Below, piece by piece: positions 56,130-64,000 of a stretch of DNA of 64,000 nucleotides. Every line of letters begins with the position of its first letter. The first letter of the stretch is position 1. The notes beneath the pieces were generated by a model that worked only from the letters and a program-made list of their open reading frames with translations, had not been told where the DNA came from and did not search any database. This DNA comes from Talpa occidentalis (taxonomy: Eukaryota > Chordata > Mammalia > Eulipotyphla > Talpidae). Location of the stretch: positions 18,318,850 to 18,382,849 of the forward strand of contig NW_023600993.1 of the NCBI RefSeq assembly GCF_014898055.3, in the 5' to 3' direction. A program made the position numbers and the translations under genes.

Positions 56130-56881
56130 TTTATTTATTTATTTTTTTTAAAATAATAAATTTTATTTTTATATTCCCCATACAATTGCAACCCCCCCAT
56201 TCTGACCCCAATCCCTCCCCTCCCACCCCCAAAAAGTGTCTCTGGTTCATAGTTGTTTGTTGATTTTGATTTTCACTTTCTTATAGTTATTCATTTCCTG
56301 GTCCCTTATTTAAGTTTTCTAGATTCCTGCTATGAGTGAGACCATCCGGTATTTTTCTTTTTCTTTTTGGCTTATTTCGCTGAGCATGATCCCTTCCAGT
56401 GCCATCCATGTTGCTGCAAATTGCATGTGTTTATCTTTTTTGAATGCTGAGTAATATTCCATGGTATATATGTACCACATCTTCTTGATCCAGTCATCTA
56501 TTTTTGGGTATTTGGGCTGTTTCCAAAGCTTAGCTATTGTAAATAGTGCTGCTATAAACATAGGGGTGCAGGTGTTCTTTGGAATTGATGTTTCTGTGTC
56601 CTTTGGGTAAATACCTAGGAGTGGAATTTCTGGATCATATGGAAGCTCTATGTTTAGTAGGTCCAGAAATCTCCACACAGCTCTCCATAGTGGTTGGACC
56701 AGTTTGCACTCCCACCAACAGTGCAGAAGAGTTCCTTTTTCTCCACACCCTCGCCAACATTTGTTGTTGCTAGTTTTTTTAATATGTGCCATTCTCACTG
56801 GTGTAAGATGGTATCTCATGGTAGTTTTGATTTGCATTTCCCTGATTGCAAGTGATGTTGAACATTTTTTCATATGCCTGT
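56130..56881 (-). mobile_element. 5'-truncated young LINE-1
   Basis: A minus-strand L1 of about 750 bp: T-run/tail complement at 56,130-56,160, 3' UTR with a C-run (plus strand), then ORF2 C-terminus. Truncated at 56,881 (after 'tttttcatatgcctgt'). Flanks acaactatatttta (56,116-56,129) and acaaatacatttta (56,882-56,895) are a probable 14-bp duplication with two differences. Near-identical to the corresponding part of the L1 at 59.4 kb. Confidence 0.9.
56319..56880 (-). pseudogene. LINE-1 ORF2 C-terminal fragment
   Basis: About 187 codons of open ORF2 sequence from [10 protein letters not shown] to the terminal [11 protein letters not shown] and stop. Includes the cysteine-rich [18 protein letters not shown] motif (C-x3-C-x7-H-x4-C) and the conserved [17 protein letters not shown] block. 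The first few residues (MYLY) come from flanking DNA. The uninterrupted frame fits a recent insertion, but without endonuclease and reverse transcriptase it is a dead fragment. Confidence 0.9.
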
Positions 56882-56899
56882 ACAAATACATTTTAACTG

Positions 56900-59365
56900 T
56901 ATTCCTTCACCTTGTGCATTAATCAGGTCACAGTAATTCACATTGTGAATTAATCATTTGGTGGTAAAAAACAGAACCCAACCTAAACTACTGAAGTAAA
57001 GTGGAAAAAACACAACAGTTGCCGAAGGCAGGGTTGAACAACTAACACAAGGTAAAGATAGAGGGTACAGGTGGGTTCACAGGCAAAAAGAACTTGGTAC
57101 TTGAATGTCTTCCTCCATGTTTTTCATGTCATGTTTTTCCACCAAAGTTTCTCTGTACTATTCATATCTCCTAGCTTTTGCCACTACCAGAGGCAAATTT
57201 TCCCAGTTCTAGTCTGAAAAATTCAGGGCAGAACTCATTAATGATAATTCTGGACCATGTATGTGTGGCCTAGGGAAAGCAGGTAGTTCCACTATGGCCA
57301 TGTGGTAGGGTGAGGGGAGAAGGGTACACCTCCCAGGAAAAGGTGGAGGTGCTGGGAAGATACTGTAAATGTCTAGGCACTATACTTGGAAAACAAATCA
57401 CTAGTCTTCAATGTTCCAGACATATTAATATTTGGGACTCTGGAAAAAAAAATCAGAATTCTTGCAAATTTCCAAAATTACAAGTTATTCTTAATGTATA
57501 TATCCAATGTTATTTTATACACTTAGGATCTTTATTATAGATGTCTTGAAATATGTGATTGATAAATAAGAAATAATAATTTATTGCAATTGCAATTTAT
57601 TTATTAAGGACCGTTAGCCTACACCACATATTTAAATGTTAGAAAATGCTAGTGAGTATCAATAGGTGCTGTTCACATAATGTAACATTTAGCTTTCCTA
57701 GGAAGGTTACCCACACTACAGTAAATTATATGTGTAAATTGCCAATTTAAGGTTTTATTTTGTTTTCTGAATTTGTTGTTTATTAGAGCAACTTCCATGG
57801 GATTTGTGGGACGTATACTGTGTGGATAGGCTGAGAACTCACAATATGGCAACAACTACAAGCCAGAGTGACTGATCACACTGATTTTTCCTCTTAGGTG
57901 TTCCTGGAAAAGTTGACCTTGACCTTTGACTTCAAGTGTCAACTTTCTCTTCTTTTGCTTTTTCCACTTTCATTTGTGGATTCCTTAGACCGATAAGGTT
58001 TCTATGTCGATGACTGAGGTTTAATTCTTGCAGAATTAAAATTTTTCCATTGATTGCAATGATTTCTCAACTGATTTGTTAAGAAAGTGGTTGTAAAACC
58101 ATTTCTCATGAAGTTCTGTTTTCTATCTGAAAACACCTCTATTTATACATAATCTCTACAGAGAAATGTGTTTTAAGTTTCAAATGACAGATTGGCCATT
58201 GTGAAAACTTTTGAAAATGCCCTTTATGGGCAAAGGGGGCTTTATCATATGGCCCATGTGGTTGTTATTCTTTTTCTAGAACAGAGATTGAGTTATTATT
58301 ACCAAGCTTATTGCTAACAAGCACAAAGTTCTCCTTCTCAAGAGAATTTTATACATAATTCAGCAAAGTCAGAGAGCTTACTATGTGAGTTTGCTAGATA
58401 AGCTTTGCCAGATAATAAGCTTGCTTACAGCTTTAACCTAGTATTTGAGAATACTAATACTAATATTTTACCTCAATTTTCCAAATGAATTGAAGTGTGA
58501 CTCAGTACCAGTATACCTCATCCATGCACCAGGGGAATGATAAAGACAGTCAAACCCTCCCCTTCCTTTGAGGCATTCACTCCCTTGCATGGCTGTGGGC
58601 AGAGGACAGATCCTTTGGGGCTGACCATTAGTCCTGGGCATCCAAAAATGCTGGGGCATTTGAAAGAATAAATAATCTCCTTACTGGAGGTGTGAAAGAC
58701 TTTTTGGGGGCAATGTTTGGATGTGGGGAGATTTTCTTAAGAACTACAAATGAAAGAGAAAGTGATAAGTCACTGACAACGCAAGATTTGTTCTAATAGT
58801 TCATTGTGTGTTGTCCAAACACATGTGCTGAGTAATTCCTAAGGGATTAAATACTGTCAGATGGGAAGGCAGATGCCTTCAGGGATGAAGTCAGGTGCCT
58901 GGCACACAGATATTTGGGGACATTTGCTGTGCTGAATTAAGGTCAGGGCCTGGCTTGGAAGCCCCTTACAATATAATTTGACCAATGAACTAAAGCAAGC
59001 TTGGAAAATAAAATCAGAGCTAAAAACAATTCACAAACAAGGACTTATTAACCTAGGGTAAATTTACCAGAACAAACCTCATTTCATGATAACTTTACCA
59101 CTTTCAATCCTTAATTACCTAATTTTAAAGAACAGAACATTGGAAAATAAACTGATACCACTATTTATTTAGAATCTAACATTTTATCTACTTTCTCCAA
59201 TTGTATCAAATAGTATATGGTGAAAAATATGTTCAGAATGATTACTTTTACTGGAATGACCCCAATAATGAATAAAATGTGTCTGCTCTTTAGATTTTTA
59301 TAAAGGTGAGCAGATTTTTAAAAAAATCAAAAAGTGTTGAAACCAAAAGAAAATTTTATAATTAA
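56900..59365. other. Intergenic, nothing assigned
   Basis: About 2.4 kb between two L1 insertions with no gene, SINE or LTR recognised. Confidence 0.4.
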
Positions 59366-59435
59366 AAAATTTATTTATTTATTTTTTTTTTTATTTTTTT
59401 ATTTATTTATTTATTTATTTATTTATTTTTTTTTT

Positions 59436-59603
59436 GAAATATTAAATTTTATTTTTATATTCCCCCATACAATTGCAAACGCCCCATTCTGACCCCAATC
59501 CTTTCCCCCCCCCCCCCCAAAAAGTGTCTCTGGTTCATAGTTTTTTGTTGATTTTGATTTTCACTTTCTTATATTCATTTTCCTGGTCCCTTATTTAAGT
59601 TTT
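59436..59603 (-). other. LINE-1 3' UTR with G-tract
   Basis: Short (~170 bp) 3' UTR. On the minus strand it contains a 14-G run (plus-strand C-run 59,505-59,518) followed by a purine-rich segment and ends with 'aataaaatttaatatttc', so an AATAAA signal lies just before the tail. G-rich tracts in this position are a known feature of mammalian L1 3' UTRs and can form quadruplexes. Confidence 0.8.
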
Positions 59604-62600
59604 CTAGATTCCTGCTATGAGTGAGACCATCCGGTATTTTTCTTTTTCTTTTTGGCTTATTTCGCTGAGCATGATCCCTTCCAGTGCCATCCATGTTGCT
59701 GCAAATTGCATGTGTTTATCTTTTTTGAATGCTGAGTAATATTCCATGGTATATATGTACCACATCTTCTTGATCCAGTCATCTATTTTTGGGCATTTGG
59801 GTTGTTTCCAAAGCTTAGCTATTGTAAACTGTGCTGCTATAAACATAGGAGTGCAGGTGCTCTTTGGAATTGATGTTTCTGTGTCCTTTGGGTAAATACC
59901 TAGGAGTGGAATTGCTGGATCATATGGAAGCTCTATGTTTAGTAGGTCCAGAAATCTCCACACAGCTCTCCATAGTGGTTGGACCAGTTTGCACTCCCAC
60001 CAACAGTGCACAAGAGTTCCTTTTTCTCCACATCCTCGCCAACATTTGTTGTTGCTAGTTTTTTTAATATGTGCCATTCTCACTGGTGTGAGATGGTATC
60101 TCATGGTAGTTTTGATTTGCATTTCCCTGATGACAAGTGATGTTGAACATTTTTTCATATGTCTGTTGGCCATTTGCATTTCCTCTTCAGAGAAGTTTCT
60201 TTTTAGCTCTTCTGCCCATTTTTTGACTGGATTATTTTCTTTGTTGTTGCTGAGTCTCATCAGCTCTTTGCAGATTTTTGTGATCAGTCCTTTATCATTA
60301 GTGTTGGGTGCAAAAATGTTCTCCCAGTTGGTGGGGTTTCTCTTTGTTTTTCTTATTGTCTCTTTTGCTGTGCAGAAGCTCTTTAATTTGATGTAGTCCC
60401 AGCTGTTTATCTTTCTCTTCACTATCACTGCTTTGGGTGATGTGTCTGTAAAGATGTCTTTGATGTGCAAATCCCGTAGTGTTTCGCCTATATTTCCTTC
60501 TATGTATTTTATGGTTTCAGGTCTTATGTCTAGTTCTTTAATCCATTTTGAGTTGATTTTTGTGTATGGTGTGAGGTAGTGGTCAAGCTTCATTCTTTTG
60601 CATGTAGCGACCCAGTTTTCCCAGCACCATTTATTGAACAAACTTTCTTTGCTCCAATGCATAGTCTTTGCTCCTTTGTCAAAGATTAGTTGACCATAAA
60701 TCTGTGGGTTTATTTCTGGATTTTCTATTCGATTCCATTGGTCTGTATGTCTGTTCTTGTTCCAATACCATGCAGTTTTGATGATTATGGCTTTGTAGTA
60801 GAGTTTGAAGTCTGGGAGTGTGATGCCTCCATTTCCTTCTTTTTTTTTCAGTAGAGCTTTGGCTATTCGGGGTTTTGGTGATTCCATATGAATTTCATCA
60901 ATAATTGTTCTATTTCTTTGAAGAATGCCATTGAGATTTTGATTGGAATAGCATTGAATCTGTATATTGCTTTTGGTAGGATGGCCATTTTAATAATGTT
61001 TATTCTTCCAATCCATGAGCAGGGGATGTCTTTCCATTTCTTTGTGTCTTCTTCTATTTCTTTTAACAGTGTTTTATAGTTTTCTTTGTATAGGTCCTTT
61101 ACCTCTTTTGTTAGATTTATTCCCAAATATTTGATTTTTTTTGTTTCGATAATAAAAGGGATGGTTTTTTTGATTTCTTCTTCTTCAGATTTATTGTTTG
61201 TGTATAGGAAGGCTACTGACTTTTGCGTGTTGATTTTGTATCCTGCCACTTTACTGAATTGATTGATGAGTTGAATTAGTTTTTCTGTGGAGATTTTGGG
61301 GTTCTCTATGTATATTATCATATCATCTGCAAATAGTGATAGTTTGACTTCTTCTTTTCCTATTTGGATGCCTTGGATGTCTTTCTCTTGTCTTATTGCT
61401 CTGGCTAGGACTTCCAATATTATATTGAAAAGCAGTGGTGAGAGTGGACATCCTTGTCTTGTTCCAGATCTTAATGGAATTGCTTTCAGCTTTTCACCAT
61501 TGAGAATGATACTGGCTGTTGGCTTGTCATAGATGGCTTTTATGATGTTGAGGTATGTTCCTTGTATCCCAAGAATTTCAAGGGCTTTTATCATGAATGG
61601 GTGTTGCACTTTGTCGAAAGCTTTCTCAGCATCTATTGATATTATCATATGGTTTTTATATTTCTTTTTGTTGATGTGTTGGATAACGTTGATTGATTTT
61701 CGGATGTTAAACCATCCTGTGCCCCTGGAATGAATCCAACTTGGTCGTGGTGAATTATCTTATGGATACATTGTTGGATTCTGATAGCTAAAATTTTATT
61801 GAGGATTTTTGCATCAGTGTTCATTAGGGAGATTGGCCTATAGTTTTCCTTTTTTGTGTTGTCCTTATTCGGTTTTGGTATTAGTGTAATATTGGCTTCA
61901 TAGAACGTGTTTGGTATTGTCCCTTCCTTCTCAATTTTTTGGAAGAGTTTGTGAAGGATAGGCACTAATTGGTCTCTGAATGTTTGGTAGAATTCATTTG
62001 TAAATCCATCAGGTCCTGGCTTTTGTTTTTGGGGAGGTTTTTAATTACCATTTCAATTTCGCTGCTTGTAATTGGTCTGTTTAGGTGTTCTATTTCTTCT
62101 TTATCTAGCTTTGGGTGATTGTAGAGTTGTAGGAATTTGTCCATCTCCTCTAGATTGTTGAACTTGTTTCCATATAACTGTTCATAGTAGTTACTGATTA
62201 TTCTTTTGATTTCTGCTGTGTCCGTTGTGATTTCTCCTCTTTCATTTATGATTCTGTGTATTTGTGCTTTCTCCCTTTTTTCTTTGTGAGCCTGGCTAGG
62301 GGTTTGTCTATTTTATTTATTTTTCAAAGAACCAGCTCTTGGTTTCATTGATCTTTTGGATTGTTTTTTTTAGTTTCAATTTCATTTATTTCTGCTTTGT
62401 TTTTATTATTTCTTTTCTTCTACTGGTTCTGGGTTTTTTTGTTGTTCTTTTTCTAGATCTTTGAGCTTCGAGATTAGGTTGTTTCTTTGAGTTCTTTCTT
62501 GTTTTTTGATGTGAGCTTCTATTGCTATATATTTTCCTCTTATTACTGCTTTTGCTGCATCCCATACATTTAGGATATTGGTGTCCTCCTTGTCATTCAA

Positions 62601-63424
62601 TTCAAAGAATTTTTTAATTTCTTCTTTGATCTCCTCGTTAGTCCAGTGGTCTTCCAGTAGTGTGGCTTTTAATCTCCATGAGGTAGGATAGTTCCTTGCC
62701 TTCTTTTTATGATTTATTTCTAGTTTGATGCCTTCGTGGTCAGAAAAGATGGTTGGTATGATTTCAATCTTGGTGTATCTGTTGATGTTTGTCTTGTGCC
62801 CCAGTATGTGATCGATCCTGGAGAATGATCCGTGTGCGCTTGAGAAAAATGTGTACTCCGTTTTTTTGGGGTTTAGTGTTCTATAGATGTCTGTTAAGCC
62901 CAAATGCTCTAGGTCCTTATTTAGAGCTTTAGTTTCTTTACTTATTTTTTGTCTTGTTGATCTATCCATTGTTGATAGTGGTGTGTTGAAGTCTCCCACT
63001 ACATATGTGTTTTCTCTGATGTCTGTTTTCAGAGAGGACAACAGTTGTCTGATATATTTTGGTGCTCTTTCGTTTGGTGAGTATATGTTAATGAGTGTTA
63101 TTTCTTCTTGAAGTATTGTCCCCTTAATCATAATGTAGTGACCATTGGGGTCTCTTTTTATTTTTTGAGTTTGAAGTCTGTTTTATCTGATATAAGTATA
63201 GCTGTTCCTGCTTTCTTTTTTGGCCCATTTGCTTGTAGGATTGTTTTCCATCCTTTGACTTTGAGCCTATTTTTATCTTTTGTAGCTAAATGTGTTTCCT
63301 GGAGACAGCAAAAGGTTGGGTTTTGTTTCTTAATCCAGGCTGCAACTCTGTGTCTTTTTATTGAAGAGTTTAGTCCATTTACATTTAGAGTTAATATTGA
63401 TATGTTAGCATCTGTATTTGCCAT
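59604..63424 (-). pseudogene. LINE-1 ORF2 (endonuclease/reverse transcriptase), frameshifted
   Basis: ORF2 of L1 encodes a protein that nicks target DNA and primes reverse transcription. The start is MANTDANISILTLNVNGLN at 63,424. The endonuclease N-half (to 63,158) has N14 and E43 (QETH). The next segment (63,131-62,406) carries GDFN, RIDH and SDH. 62,405-61,966 has stops and indels. RT begins near 61,965 (NYRPISLMN, then [11 protein letters not shown]) and continues at 61,648-60,863 with [23 protein letters not shown] and catalytic FADD. 60,887-59,604 carries the C-terminal region with C-x3-C-x7-H-x4-C (residues 282-299 of that segment), ending [11 protein letters not shown]. Successive segments lie in different frames, implying at least four frameshifts, one in an A-run at about 63,160. 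Domain motifs are all present, but the gene is inactive as read. Confidence 0.95.
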
Positions 63425-63502
63425 TATGTTTGTCTTTCCTTTGATTTTATTTATTTATTCTTTTAATAACTTTTTTTTTTTTTTTTTGGTCTTCTTTCGT
63501 TG

Positions 63503-64000
63503 TTATTCGTCCCTCTGAGGTTCTGGCTTTAGGATTCCTTGTAGTATTTTTTGGAGTGGGGGTTTAGTCGCAATGAAATTCCGGAGTTTCTCTTTGTCTG
63601 GGAAGGTCCATATTCTTTCTTCATGGAGGAAAGAGAGCTTTGCGGGATAGAGTATTCTTGGTTGGCATCTGTTTTCTTGGAGTCTGTTGACTATGTCCCT
63701 CCACTCTCTCCTTGCCCGTAGTGTTTCTTCAGAGAAGTCTGATGTCAGCCTGATTGGTTTTCCTTTGAATGTTATCTGTTTCTTCCCTCTTGTCAGCTTC
63801 ATTATTTTTTCCTTGTCCTGGATTCTTGGGAGCTTTACTATTATGTGTCTTGCTGTGTTTTTCCTTTCGTCGTGGAAGTTTGGTGTTCTTCTTGCTTCTT
63901 GTATATCAATTTTCAGCTCCTTCTTCTCATTTGGGAAGTTCTCTTCAATTATATCCATGAATATTTTCTCTGTTCCTACTTCTCTCTCCTCTCCTTCTGG
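63503..64000 (-). pseudogene. LINE-1 ORF1 protein, C-terminal part (partial at window edge)
   Basis: About 165 open codons. The frame continues past the internal Met at 63,958 to the window edge, so the true start is outside. It contains the end of the coiled-coil/RRM boundary (IIEENFPNEKKELKI), the RRM-like ARHIIVKLP strand, TFKGKPIRLTSDFSEETL, the conserved ARREW of the C-terminal domain, and RILYPAKLSF. The ORF1 protein binds L1 RNA as trimers in the ribonucleoprotein. No stop or frameshift occurs in this part, unlike ORF2. Whether the full ORF1 is intact cannot be told here. Confidence 0.93.

Larger units (their letters stand above)
59369..64000 (-). mobile_element. Long LINE-1, antisense, running off the right edge
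   Basis: At least 4.6 kb of one L1 on the minus strand, 3' end at left: a T/(TTTA)-rich tail complement (59,369-59,435), 3' UTR (59,436-59,603), ORF2 (59,604-63,424), a ~78-bp inter-ORF gap, and the C-terminal part of ORF1 (63,503-64,000). The 5' UTR and rest of ORF1 lie beyond the window, so full length cannot be judged. High similarity to the 56.1-kb and 41.6-kb copies indicates one recently active subfamily. Confidence 0.96.

Noticed and set aside
59935..60396. 153-codon plus-strand open frame with hydrophobic runs
   Set aside because: Antisense to the young L1 ORF2 C-terminal region. The same frame recurs in the 56.6-kb copy for the same reason.

Overview
This window is eukaryotic, almost certainly from a placental mammal. 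It is AT-rich and gene-poor, and carries layered interspersed repeats: ancient MIR, L2, MER5-type, hAT-Charlie and MLT1-type elements, old L1M-like LINE-1 pieces, three endogenous-retrovirus LTRs, a high-copy lineage-specific tRNA-derived SINE (14 copies found), and young LINE-1 insertions. I could not confirm any spliced host protein-coding exon. The window looks intergenic or deeply intronic, with one CpG-island promoter. I do not recognise the SINE well enough to name the order or species. Its head differs from the cetacean, carnivore, horse, vespertilionid-bat and Afrotherian SINEs as I remember them.

Layout. 0-10 kb: MIR, L2, MER5 and L1 fragments, four sense SINE copies with clean target-site duplications (TSDs), and several microsatellites. 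10.9-11.6 kb: a strong CpG island with a GC box and an ETS-type site, the only clear host regulatory feature. 12-15 kb: mostly unique sequence that could be the 5' part of an intron. 15.3-16.6 kb: a MaLR-like fragment, a MIR, and an antisense ERV LTR whose lysine-type primer-binding site and part of its leader survive. 18-33 kb: mainly old L1 segments in both orientations, many SINEs (two at one target site), and a solo LTR. 35-42 kb: an L1 ORF2 fragment, MIR and MER5 relics, two SINEs, and a twin-primed (5'-inverted) L1 with a perfect 19-bp TSD. 43-47 kb: rearranged old L1 fragments plus a SINE split by an LTR. 47-56 kb: MLT1, MIR, L2 and hAT relics between unique stretches. 56-64 kb: a 5'-truncated young L1, then a long antisense L1 running off the right edge (3' UTR, disabled ORF2, C-terminal part of ORF1).

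How it works together: the only coding potential seen is retrotransposon-derived. The long L1 would encode the ORF1 RNA-binding protein and the ORF2 endonuclease/reverse transcriptase, but its ORF2 lies in pieces in successive frames, so it is inactive as read. L1 machinery presumably mobilised the SINEs, which fits their A-rich tails and 7-16 bp TSDs. I found no CRISPR array, operon or convincing undescribed system. The most useful items are the CpG-island promoter of an unidentified transcript, the unplaced SINE family, the LTR with a lysine-type PBS, and insertion histories that can be read at base level.
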